In this document: positions 1 through 6,628 of the stretch, one piece after another
Position numbering within the stretch: the stretch's first letter is position 1
Layout: each line of letters opens with the position of its first letter
DNA from: CAZFLM01 sp964519955
GTDB lineage: Bacteria; Armatimonadota; Chthonomonadetes; Chthonomonadales; CAJBBX01
DNA length: 13,561 nucleotides
Direction of reading: 5' to 3'
NCBI GenBank assembly: GCA_964519955.1
Contig: CAZFLM010000125.1
Span: 1-13,561 of the forward strand
Program-made: the position numbers and the translations under genes
Notes under the pieces: generated by a model
Database searches by the model: none
Seen by the model: the letters and a program-made list of their open reading frames with translations, nothing else
Told to the model about the DNA's origin: nothing

Positions 1-190
1 GGGTGAGGGGGGGCACCCCCAACCCGCCCGGGGCTTACGGCCCGCGCCCCGGCTGGGCGGCGGGTGCGGCGGCGCGGCACCGGCCGACTGGCCTGACCCC
101 CACGGTTCATCTGGGCCCCAGTCGGTTCGGCTTTGTGCTCAATGCTGCTCTTCAGGCGAGAAATACGAGACATAATTCTACTATTCACCC
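1..190. other. Leading intergenic stretch, no gene seen
   Basis: No credible coding region is visible. The one open frame reads as Gly/Pro/Ala/Arg-rich low-complexity sequence and has no ribosome binding site. The first part is extremely GC-rich, with G and C runs around 7-20. The last 40 bases before the promoter at 191 are much more AT-rich, as expected upstream of a promoter. An 8-bp inverted repeat (84-91 with 118-125) lies inside and may mark the end of a gene to the left of the window. Confidence 0.6.
84..125. terminator. Possible terminator-like dyad
   Basis: CCGACTGG at 84-91 is perfectly complementary to CCAGTCGG at 118-125, with a 26-base loop. The right arm is followed by a mildly T-containing stretch rather than a true T run. 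It could end transcription entering from the left. The long loop and lack of a T tract make this weak. Confidence 0.25.
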
Positions 191-219
191 TTGACACTGC
201 CCGCCCTCTCTTGTAGAAT
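191..219 (+). promoter_or_regulatory. Sigma-70-type promoter (TTGACA, 17-base spacer, TAGAAT)
   Basis: The -35 hexamer TTGACA (191-196) is a perfect match to consensus. A 17-base spacer follows, then TAGAAT (214-219), five of six matches to TATAAT. Transcription should begin near 226, leaving a leader of roughly 37 bases before the GTG start at 263. This rules out the longer reading of the downstream gene that would begin at TTG 191, because that start lies inside the -35 box. A further TATACT at 241-246 has no -35 partner and sits too close to the start codon. Confidence 0.8.
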
Positions 220-262
220 GCGACTAGAAGTAGACGCATGTATACTATTGGAGGTGCGGGAA

Positions 263-724
263 GTGCCGCTACGGATCGCCCTTTCGCCTGAGCAGCTCGC
301 GCTGGAGACAGCCGCCGACCGCATCCTGGATGCGGCGCCGCCGGACGCCGGTTGCCCTACGTACACCGAACGCCAGCTTCGCCGGCATGCCTGCGTGGCC
401 GTGAGCCTTGAGGACATCGTCGACCGGAGCATGGGCCCGACGCAGGCCCTCCGCGACGAGCTGTGCTTCCTCGCCGCGGTCACGCCGCTCCAGCGCGACG
501 CCCGCGCGGTTCTGCGGCTCTGGACCGACGGCTGGAGCCAGGAGGAGATCGCCGGCGCGTGCGGCATGTCCCAGCAGCGCGTCTCCCAGCGCCTGCGCCG
601 CGCCCTGGCGGCCTGCTACGACTCGACGCCCATCTCCTTCCGCCGCTTCAGCCACCACACCATCTACCGCCCGCCGAGGCGCAGGGGCGTGGCGCGGCCC
701 GCGGAGCGGGAAGAGGAGGAATGA
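263..724 (+). CDS. Small sigma-70 region-4-like helix-turn-helix protein
   Basis: The protein has 153 residues and is probably a DNA-binding regulator. Residues about 75-117 match the sigma region 4 pattern: a T-P-L-Q-R-D helix, then W-S-Q-E-E-I-A, a G-M-S turn, and the recognition helix S-Q-Q-R-V-S-Q-R-L-R-R-A-L. No sigma region 2 is present, so it is not a complete sigma factor. The N-terminal 70 residues are of unknown fold, and the C-terminus is basic (RPPRRRGV) then acidic (EREEEE). GTG at 263 is chosen because GGAGG (250-254) lies 8 bases upstream and the promoter at 191-219 excludes earlier starts. The HTH call is good; the biological role is unknown. It could be a stand-alone regulator or a remnant of a sigma factor. 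Confidence 0.7.
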   Translation: MPLRIALSPEQLALETAADRILDAAPPDAGCPTYTERQLRRHACVAVSLEDIVDRSMGPTQALRDELCFLAAVTPLQRDARAVLRLWTDGWSQEEIAGACGMSQQRVSQRLRRALAACYDSTPISFRRFSHHTIYRPPRRRGVARPAEREEEE

Positions 725-862
725 GCGGAAGCCCGGGTGTGGTTGGACTGGATCGGTAGACTGAATTGCAGCATTGCGACGCTGGCTGTGACTGGGTATC
801 CTGGCGTCGAGAACCAAGCAGTCTCACGGATCCGCCCATGTGTCCAACGGAGGAACTGCCGC
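725..862 (+). promoter_or_regulatory. Intergenic leader with possible promoter TTGCGA-17-TATCCT
   Basis: This gap between the HTH gene and the protease gene contains TTGCGA (774-779), a 17-base spacer and TATCCT (797-802). Each hexamer matches the sigma-70 consensus at four of six positions. The predicted leader to the ATG at 863 would be about 55 bases. The spacing is ideal but the hexamers are mediocre, so this is only a candidate. If it is real, the protease pair can be expressed separately from the HTH gene. Confidence 0.35.
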
Positions 863-1762
863 ATGGCCGACCAAGCGCCGGTGTACGCGCGAGCCAATGA
901 CGTGGTCGTCGGGCTAATCGAGCGCTTCGCAGTGAACCTGGAGGAGGCGCTCGATGGCGATGTGTTGGTCTACAAGGGGCCCCTCCTGTCCCCGATAGAG
1001 GAGGAGATACGCAACGCCCTCGATGCTCGCACCAAGAAGCGACGGCGGCTGGTCGTCGTTCTGGAGACGGAAGGCGGATACCTGGAAGTGGTGGTACGAG
1101 TCGTCGACACGCTGAGGCACCACTACCCAGACAGCGTTGACTTCGTGGTGCCCGACCACGCCTTCTCTGCAGGCACCGTTCTGGTGCTCTCCGGCGACGA
1201 GATATACATGGACTACTTCTCTGTGCTAGGGCCGACGGACCCGCAAGACGAGGGGCAAGATGGCCGACTGATCCCTGCGTGGGGATACGTGGAGCGCTAC
1301 GACGAACTGATCGCCAAGGCCGAACAAGGCACGATCACCCAGGCGGAAACGATACTGCTAGTGCAGGGGTTCGACCAGGGACGCCTGCAGATGTACTTGC
1401 ATACACGCGAGCTCGCGAAGACGCTGCTGAAGGAGTGGCTGCCGAGGTACAAGTTCAGAGACTGGAAGACAACCGAAACCAAGCACAGGAAGGTAACGTC
1501 GGCGATGAAGGAGAAGCGTGCGCAGGAGATCGCCGACATACTCAGTGACACTGCGCGTTGGCATGCTCACGGTCGCGGGATCAACAAGGACGTTCTCCAG
1601 CGTGTTGTCGGCCTGAGGATCAACGACTTCGGTGCGAATACGAGCCTCAACAAGGCCATCAGGGACTTCAATGGCCTTCTGGTTGACTTCGCGGCCAAGC
1701 AGGGCTATCCAACAGTGCTGTATACTCCAGGTAGGATGAAGGTACCGTTCGGATTGAGGTGA
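863..1762 (+). CDS. Serine dehydrogenase proteinase-type (ClpP/SppA-fold) serine protease
   Basis: The protein has 299 residues and resembles the serine dehydrogenase proteinase family, relatives of ClpP and SppA. Beta strands around 63-68 lead into E-T-E-G-G (68-72), the position of the oxyanion-hole Gly-Gly. The segment D-H-A-F-S-A-G-T (98-105) places Ser102 as the likely nucleophile, followed by the family-like S-G-D-E-I and the L-G-P-T-D-P-Q stretch. The C-terminal half (about 150-299) is helical and rich in Lys and Arg. There is no signal peptide or membrane helix, unlike signal-peptide peptidase A, so it should be cytoplasmic. The start is ATG at 863 with GGAGG (849-853) 9 bases upstream. 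It ends inside the ribosome-binding region of the next gene, so the two are probably co-translated. Codon use is less GC-biased than the neighbours, with several ATA codons, which suggests acquisition. Confidence 0.75.
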   Translation: MADQAPVYARANDVVVGLIERFAVNLEEALDGDVLVYKGPLLSPIEEEIRNALDARTKKRRRLVVVLETEGGYLEVVVRVVDTLRHHYPDSVDFVVPDHAFSAGTVLVLSGDEIYMDYFSVLGPTDPQDEGQDGRLIPAWGYVERYDELIAKAEQGTITQAETILLVQGFDQGRLQMYLHTRELAKTLLKEWLPRYKFRDWKTTETKHRKVTSAMKEKRAQEIADILSDTARWHAHGRGINKDVLQRVVGLRINDFGANTSLNKAIRDFNGLLVDFAAKQGYPTVLYTPGRMKVPFGLR

Positions 1763-1767
1763 CCAGG

Positions 1768-1974
1768 ATGGATACGGCAAGAGGTAAGCACGAGAAGGCA
1801 CCCGTGAACCTCGACACGATACTAGAGCATAACCCCGCCCTCGACCGTGAATCCATCGAGGCAACCATCGAGGCGCTCAGGGCGCTGCGGTCGATGGGTG
1901 TTGGGAGAGCCAACACTGTTGCCGCCTCTCCTCCCATGGACCCATTCTCACGAGTCGGTCTCGTTCGTTCATAG
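1768..1974 (+). CDS. Small 68-aa protein coupled to the SDH-type protease
   Basis: The 68-residue protein is not recognised by name. An N-terminal charged stretch is followed by a helical segment (about 15-46) with the pattern N-L-D-T-I-L, N-P-A-L-D, then E-A-T-I-E-A-L-R-A-L. A Ser/Pro-containing tail (P-P-M-D-P-F-S-R) ends it. ATG at 1768 is preceded by GAGGTGA (1756-1762), which overlaps the stop of the protease gene. GTG at 1759 is an alternative start that overlaps the same stop codon. Spacing of only five bases strongly suggests a functional partner of the protease, such as an adaptor, inhibitor or substrate; that role is inferred from position only. Codon use (several ATA and AT-ending codons) matches the protease and not the surrounding genes. 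Confidence 0.6.
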   Translation: MDTARGKHEKAPVNLDTILEHNPALDRESIEATIEALRALRSMGVGRANTVAASPPMDPFSRVGLVRS

Positions 1975-1997
1975 GGTCGCATTGCTCCGCCGCGCAG

Positions 1998-2044
1998 GGG
2001 CCGATCAGAGGGAAGTGCGCGCAACCCGTTCTCCTGATCGGCCC
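1998..2044. terminator. Bidirectional terminator-like dyad between convergent genes
   Basis: GGGCCGATCAG (1998-2008) and CTGATCGGCCC (2034-2044) are perfect 11-bp inverted repeats around a 25-base loop. They fall in the gap between the end of the small plus-strand gene (1974) and the end of the minus-strand glycosidase gene (2056). No T tract follows on either strand, so classical Rho-independent termination is not assured. The placement suits a shared transcription end or an RNA 3'-end-stabilising hairpin. Confidence 0.5.
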
Positions 2045-2055
2045 ATGTCTGTCCC

Positions 2056-4950
2056 CTATCTCTCCACCCCGAACTCCAGCGAGTTGGACCAGTGCGTGGT
2101 CCACTCGACGTGGAACGTGAGCGGGTTGTCCTTGGCCACGCTTCTGCCAGCCGCCAGTTCGACGGGGGCGCCCTCGTTGCTGCGGAACGTGAAGCGGATC
2201 GCGCGGCCCGCCTTCAGCGCCTCGGCCACCTCCGGCATGCCGGCGAGGGGGATCGCGCACTCCAGCGTGTTGCCGCGGAAGACCAGCTTCGCGTCCGCCA
2301 CCGGGCCGCCGTCGAGTGGCGCTTTGGGCTGGCGCGGGTAGAAGTGCTTGCGCGGGGCGCCCGGGCGGGCCAGGCAGAAGACCTCCGCGCCGCCGTCCTG
2401 GCATGCGTTGAGCGCGAACTCGTAGTCCGTGTCCAGGTAGGAGCAGAAGCGGGGCATCGTGCCGGCGGGGTAGGGCAGCATCGCCGGCTTGCGGTCCTCG
2501 GGCACCACGTTGAACGCGATCTGCACGTTGTGGCCGGCGGGCAGGTCGGGGTCCTTGCGATAGGAGTAGCGGCGCACGCCGGCGGGCCAGGTCAGCTCCT
2601 TGTCCTTGTCGATCGCCTTCTCCGGGTAGAAGTAGCTGTCGTCGTCGCGCTGGCCGTAGCGGATGGTGCGGGCGACTGCAGGCACCTTCGCCGCGAAGTA
2701 GAAGCACGTGTCGTCGTACGCCGTGTACGCCGTCACGCTGCCGGCCGCGGCCTTCGTGCTCCAGTCCTTGAACGGCAGGTAGGCCTGCTCCGAGACGCTG
2801 ACGCCCACCGGCTGCGCGCCCGCCTGCGGGATGACGCCCGCCCAGTCGGCGAGGTCGCCATCAACGGCGATGGTGCGCCGCGCGACCAGGTTCACGTGCA
2901 TCACCTCGGCATGCTCGACCTTGCCGTCGGCCCCCTCGAACGTGGCGACGAGCGGGTACCGGTTCGCCTCGCTCGCCGCGCCCCCGGTCACCGTGAATGG
3001 GTACTCGCGCGTCTCGTTGGCGGCCAGCGTGACGCTGCGCTCCGTGGCGTCGAGCGTCAGGCCCTCCATCGCCGCGCGCAGCTTGCCGGTGACGGGGCGG
3101 TTCAGCACGTTGGTCAGGCGCACGCGGACCGCAGGCTTCGACGCAAGCGGCGCGGTCATGTCCGCCGCCACGATCTCGACCGGATCGACTCCGGTGACCC
3201 GCGCGGAGCGCACCGCGGCCAGCAGCTTCGCGAAGGAGCCCGGCGTGCCGTCGGAGCGCAGGAAGTAGCCGAGCCCGTTCAGCGGCACCGTGATGCGCCC
3301 GCCCTGCGAGGGGACCGGGTTGCCGTAGAAGTCCAGCAGCACGAACTTGCCGCCGCCGTCGCCGAGCTGCAGCTTCGCGTCGGGCTTCAGCGCGACGGAG
3401 CGGAAGAGGCAGCGGTTGCGGTCGTAGGTCTTGCCGAGGTCGCCCACGATGACAAGCGTGCCGTCGTCAGGGCGGGCTGCGCCGGTCTTGCCAGGCAGGC
3501 CGTCGAAGCGGAAGACCCACGGCAGCCCGTTCTTGAACACGATCTCGCGGAACGCGCGCTGGCCGATGAGCTTGTTCGCGGCGGCGATGGCGGCTCCCGG
3601 CGCCCAGACCTGGCAGACGGCGCACTCCTTCCCGCCGATGCGCGGCTTCTCCGAGCTGTTCACGTTGCCGTAGAAGATGCCCGCGGTCCGGTCCTGGCCC
3701 ATCGAGCGCATCGACGCGACCACGGCGGCCACGCGGTCGTCGCTGTTGCCCACCCAGCTCTCCGTATCCCACACGCGCACCCGGCCATACTGGCCCGTGC
3801 GGGCCATCCATTTGCGCTCCAGGGCAGGGTCGGCAGCGAGCGGCTGGTAGTGGATGCTGACGAAGTCGAGGATGGGCAGGAAGTCGTCGGTGCCGTCGCA
3901 GAAGAGCTTATCGCGCGTGTTCGACGAGGAGCAGGCGCCGCCGACCATCACCTTGACGCCGGCCTCCTTGCGCGCCTCCAGCACGGCCTCGGCCATGACC
4001 TTGTAGATTTCGCGGAAGCGCAGGCAGTCCGCGCCCCAGCCGGAGATCGAGACGCCCTCCCACGGCTCGTTCCACAGCTCTACCGCGTTGATGGGCCCCT
4101 TGGGCCAGCCGTTCTTGGCGAGCACGCCCTTCAGGTAGGCCTTGAACTGCGGGTCGTACTGCGGCATCCAGGCGAGGTCCTCCTTGTCGCCGTTGCGCAG
4201 GCTGCCGTCCTCCCGCAGCCAGGGCCGCCCGCGTCCGAGCGGCTGCCAGGCCGAAGGCGTACCGCCCGCGCCTACCGTCAGCATGAGCGTCACGTCGTTC
4301 GCCATCGCCCAGTCGACGTGCGCGTCGGCGATCGAGCCGTAGCCGCCCTCCGTGCGCGCGCCCTTGATGCCCATCTTCTTGAACGCGTTGAAGACGGCGG
4401 GGGACATCTCGAAGGGCCAGCCCAGGTCCATCGCGAATGTGGGCATGTAGACGCGGCCGGGCTCCGCGGGCATCGTGCGGCAGCAGGTGGCGCCGAAGTA
4501 GCGGCCGCGGCCCGGGATGTCAAGGAGGATGGCGTAGCCGCCGAACCGGTCGCCGATGCGCGGGTGCACCGTGACGAAGCCGCCCTGCGCGGGCAGATCG
4601 ACGTTGGCCGTGCTCGCGCCGAGGTCGGCGATCTTGAAGACCTGCGGCTTCCAGATGTCGCCGGGGATGGAGCGGGTGCCATACTGCAGAACCTCGAAGC
4701 GGATGGGCCCCTTGTAGCCGCCCTCCGGCTTCACATGGAAGGTGATCGTCGCGTCCTCTTTCGGCCAGAGCACGTTGGCCGAGTCCTTGCCGGCTATCTC
4801 GAAGGCGGTTTGCTGGACCTCAATCCCCTTGCCGGTGAGGCCGAACGCGCCGGCGAAGTTGTCCATGCCGCTCCCGGTGACCATCTGGGCGCGGGCCAAG
4901 AGGGGAATCGCCAGGGCGGCGAGGGCGGCAAGAAGGCGGAAATGGCGCAT
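2056..4950 (-). CDS. Secreted clan GH-A-like glycosidase with C-terminal CBM9/DOMON-like domain
   Basis: The protein has 964 residues. A signal peptide (1-21) ends A-R-A before Gln. Residues about 35-160 form a beta-sandwich. A TIM barrel (about 165-480) carries W-N-E-P with Glu295 as likely acid/base, S-I-H-Y with His367, and D-T-E-S with Glu397 as likely nucleophile; these are the hallmarks of retaining clan GH-A hydrolases. Residues about 585-690 look like an NEW3/Ig-type beta domain. From about 692 a V-D-G-D-L-A-D-W motif opens a CBM9 or DOMON-like carbohydrate-binding domain that runs to the end. The start is ATG at 4948-4950, with GGAGGT five bases before it. An upstream TTG at 4986 is rejected for lack of a ribosome site. 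The nearest relatives are probably GH39/GH5-like, but the substrate and exact family cannot be assigned. Confidence 0.75.
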   Translation of the reverse strand: MRHFRLLAALAALAIPLLARAQMVTGSGMDNFAGAFGLTGKGIEVQQTAFEIAGKDSANVLWPKEDATITFHVKPEGGYKGPIRFEVLQYGTRSIPGDIWKPQVFKIADLGASTANVDLPAQGGFVTVHPRIGDRFGGYAILLDIPGRGRYFGATCCRTMPAEPGRVYMPTFAMDLGWPFEMSPAVFNAFKKMGIKGARTEGGYGSIADAHVDWAMANDVTLMLTVGAGGTPSAWQPLGRGRPWLREDGSLRNGDKEDLAWMPQYDPQFKAYLKGVLAKNGWPKGPINAVELWNEPWEGVSISGWGADCLRFREIYKVMAEAVLEARKEAGVKVMVGGACSSSNTRDKLFCDGTDDFLPILDFVSIHYQPLAADPALERKWMARTGQYGRVRVWDTESWVGNSDDRVAAVVASMRSMGQDRTAGIFYGNVNSSEKPRIGGKECAVCQVWAPGAAIAAANKLIGQRAFREIVFKNGLPWVFRFDGLPGKTGAARPDDGTLVIVGDLGKTYDRNRCLFRSVALKPDAKLQLGDGGGKFVLLDFYGNPVPSQGGRITVPLNGLGYFLRSDGTPGSFAKLLAAVRSARVTGVDPVEIVAADMTAPLASKPAVRVRLTNVLNRPVTGKLRAAMEGLTLDATERSVTLAANETREYPFTVTGGAASEANRYPLVATFEGADGKVEHAEVMHVNLVARRTIAVDGDLADWAGVIPQAGAQPVGVSVSEQAYLPFKDWSTKAAAGSVTAYTAYDDTCFYFAAKVPAVARTIRYGQRDDDSYFYPEKAIDKDKELTWPAGVRRYSYRKDPDLPAGHNVQIAFNVVPEDRKPAMLPYPAGTMPRFCSYLDTDYEFALNACQDGGAEVFCLARPGAPRKHFYPRQPKAPLDGGPVADAKLVFRGNTLECAIPLAGMPEVAEALKAGRAIRFTFRSNEGAPVELAAGRSVAKDNPLTFHVEWTTHWSNSLEFGVER

Positions 4951-4964
4951 CAGGACCTCCACAA
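4951..4964 (-). promoter_or_regulatory. Ribosome binding site deciding the glycosidase start
   Basis: On the minus strand GGAGGT (complement of 4955-4960) lies just upstream of the ATG at 4948-4950. It favours the start immediately before the signal peptide over a TTG twelve codons earlier. Any promoter for this gene must lie within the 53-bp divergent gap or inside the opposite gene. Confidence 0.6.
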
Positions 4965-4990
4965 GGCGCGGCACGAAGCCACGCAAACGG

Positions 4991-4999
4991 TGATAGGAT
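4991..4999 (+). promoter_or_regulatory. Extended -10-like element just before an SD-less start
   Basis: TGATAGGAT at 4991-4999 reads as TGn plus TAGGAT, an extended -10 promoter form, with no recognisable -35. It ends four bases before the ATG at 5004, which has no good Shine-Dalgarno sequence. This arrangement resembles promoters of leaderless genes, although the gap is about two bases shorter than usual. It may be a chance match. Confidence 0.3.
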
Positions 5000-5003
5000 A
5001 ACG

Positions 5004-6428
5004 ATGGGCGACGACCAGGGCATCACGAGACGCGAACTGCTGGCCGGCGCGGCTACCGCGGCGCTGGCGCCTGCCCTGCCCGGCGGCGTCGCACCAGGGA
5101 AGGGAGCCAGGTCCATGCACGCGATCGATCTCAGCGAAGTGCCGAACTTCTGCGCCCACGAGCATTGGGGCTCTCTCGACGCGTTCGGCATCGCCGCCGA
5201 AGGCTTCCGGGCCGATGTCGAGCGAGGCTGCGGGCCCAGACGCCGCGTTCACCTGGCCGACCTCTTGCTCGACCCCTACCTGGGCGGCTGGATCCACCAG
5301 GCTGGCGACAACCCGAACGCCGTCGCACAGCAGGCAGGCGCGAGCACCATGCATGAGTTGGCCGAACGCTCGCCGGCCGAAGCCCTCCGCGCCTTGCGTC
5401 CCGCGCTTCACCGGCAGCAGCTCACCGGCGCCTACCAGTGCCTGCGGCGCGGTATCCTCGCGCTCCATCACGGCGACATCGACCGCGACGACGCGGACGC
5501 CGTGGCGAAGCTCGACGCCGCCATCGGCAAGCGCTACCAGAGCCCATGGGCCTGGTACCGCCTCGCGATGCGGTCGGCGCACTTCAGCGAGCTGATCCGA
5601 CCCGTACATCCGAGCTACTACTTCCGCACGGACAACGCCGACGAGGCAACGAAGGAAGCCGCGCTTGCGCGCACCGTGCTGCGTATCGACCCACTCCTCG
5701 ACTTCTGGAAGACGGAGTGCGACCAGTGCGCCGACCTCGCCCGGCACGTCGGCATCGATCCCATCGATGCGGCTAGTTGGCGCGGCTTCCTGGCCCGCCT
5801 GTTCGACATCGCCAAGGCGGCTGGCTGCGTGGGCATCAAGCAGCTCCAGGCGTACTCGCGCTCGCTAGACTTTTGCCACCGCTCCGACGCCGAGGTGCAC
5901 TTCACGGGCGCACGCGACCCCGAGCAGGTCCGGGCGTTTCAGGACTGGCTGGTCCACGCCTGCTGCGCCGAGGCCGACGCTCGCGGCTGGCCGCACCAGA
6001 TCCACGTCGGCACGCACAACCTGTCGCAGTCCTCGCCGCTGCCCCTGGCCGAGTTGGCGACCCGCTATCCGCGGATGAAAGTGGTGCTCCTCCACTGCTG
6101 GCCCTTCGTCGACCAGGCGGCGTGGCTGGCCAAGATGCACGCGAACGTGTACCTGGACACGTGCTGGCTGCCCGTGCTCAACCCCGCGTTCCAGCGCGAC
6201 GCCTTCCGGACGTGCCTCGGCTTCGCGCCGAACCACAAGCTGATGTGCTCGCAGGACTCCACGTCGGTCGAGATGGCTGCCGGCTCGTCGCAGATCGTGC
6301 GCGAGGCCCTGGCGCAGGAGTTGGGCGCCGCGGGCGTGGCGACGACAGACGCCCTGCGCATCGCCCGCGACATCCTGCACAACAACGCGGTCCGCGTGTA
6401 CGGCATCGGGCGGGAGGTCGGCGGATAG
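5004..6428 (+). CDS. Tat-exported amidohydrolase-fold protein
   Basis: The protein has 474 residues. Its N-terminus has a twin-arginine signal (T-R-R-E-L-L-A-G then an Ala-rich segment, residues 8-28), so it should be exported folded, typically with bound metal. The rest resembles the metal-dependent amidohydrolase superfamily, closest to the amidohydrolase_2 or uronate isomerase-like branch. H-E-H at 52-54 is the N-terminal metal-binding H-x-H. Lys279 (G-I-K-Q), His334 and His338 (H-V-G-T-H), His364 (L-L-H-C-W-P) and Asp418 (S-Q-D-S) are plausible remaining ligands or catalytic residues. ATG at 5004 is chosen because it retains the Tat signal. ATG at 5115 has a purine-rich site upstream but would remove the signal. 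It is divergent from the glycosidase gene, which hints at shared carbohydrate metabolism. The substrate is unknown; hydrolase, decarboxylase and isomerase are all possible. Confidence 0.7.
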   Translation: MGDDQGITRRELLAGAATAALAPALPGGVAPGKGARSMHAIDLSEVPNFCAHEHWGSLDAFGIAAEGFRADVERGCGPRRRVHLADLLLDPYLGGWIHQAGDNPNAVAQQAGASTMHELAERSPAEALRALRPALHRQQLTGAYQCLRRGILALHHGDIDRDDADAVAKLDAAIGKRYQSPWAWYRLAMRSAHFSELIRPVHPSYYFRTDNADEATKEAALARTVLRIDPLLDFWKTECDQCADLARHVGIDPIDAASWRGFLARLFDIAKAAGCVGIKQLQAYSRSLDFCHRSDAEVHFTGARDPEQVRAFQDWLVHACCAEADARGWPHQIHVGTHNLSQSSPLPLAELATRYPRMKVVLLHCWPFVDQAAWLAKMHANVYLDTCWLPVLNPAFQRDAFRTCLGFAPNHKLMCSQDSTSVEMAAGSSQIVREALAQELGAAGVATTDALRIARDILHNNAVRVYGIGREVGG

Positions 6429-6490
6429 GCCCAGCGGACCGCGGCTGCGATATGTATCGTTTCATATAGTGGCCGAACATCGCCTCGGAT

Positions 6491-6566
6491 GGTCGCTCCC
6501 AGGGGCCGGCGCGGAGTGCCGCCGGACCGGGCGACACCGGGCGCTTTCAGGTCGCTCCCAGGGGCC
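6491..6566. repeat. 17-bp direct repeat, two copies 59 bp apart
   Basis: GGTCGCTCCCAGGGGCC occurs at 6491-6507 and again, unchanged, at 6550-6566. A shorter shared block, GCGACACCGG, follows each copy (6531-6540 and 6578-6587). The repeats lie in non-coding DNA between convergent genes. They could be remnants of a dispersed intergenic element. Confidence 0.7.
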
Positions 6567-6593
6567 AGACCACCGCCGCGACACCGGCCAGCC

Positions 6594-6625
6594 CCCGACA
6601 CCCGACACCCGACACCCGATACCCG
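6594..6625. repeat. Tandem heptamer repeat (CCCGACA)
   Basis: Three perfect CCCGACA units occupy 6594-6614, followed by one variant CCCGATA (6615-6621) and a partial unit. The tract ends three bases before the stop codon of the minus-strand peptidase gene. Short tandem repeats like this can vary in copy number by slippage. Because the unit is seven bases long, expansion into the coding end would shift frame. Confidence 0.75.
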
Positions 6626-6628
6626 CCG

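Larger units (their letters stand above)
6429..6628. other. Convergent intergenic region with several short repeats
   Basis: No gene is seen. A short AT-rich island with inverted ATATG/CATAT (6450-6454 and 6463-6467) follows the amidohydrolase gene. Next come two copies of a 17-base direct repeat, a 6-bp GC hairpin (CCGGCG 6506-6511 with CGCCGG 6520-6525, 8-base loop) and a tandem heptamer tract that runs to the end of the minus-strand peptidase gene. The hairpin could serve as a termination structure, but no T tract follows it. Confidence 0.55.

Noticed and set aside
3..194. A 63-aa frame at the window start
   Set aside because: It has low-complexity composition and no ribosome site, and its end falls in the promoter at 191-219.
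721..759. A 12-codon reading frame (ATG 721) overlapping the HTH gene stop, with a purine-rich GAGGAGGA before it
   Set aside because: The purine run touches the ATG with no spacing, and the peptide is too short and featureless to support.
2092..5001. A 969-aa plus-strand frame opposite the secreted glycosidase
   Set aside because: It is the antisense shadow of a GC-rich gene: Arg/Ala/Val/His-rich with no domains. The minus-strand reading has a signal peptide, catalytic motifs and a ribosome site.
6449..6470. AT-rich island with ATATG/CATAT considered as a promoter
   Set aside because: No gene starts downstream on either strand within reach, and no -35 partner is visible.
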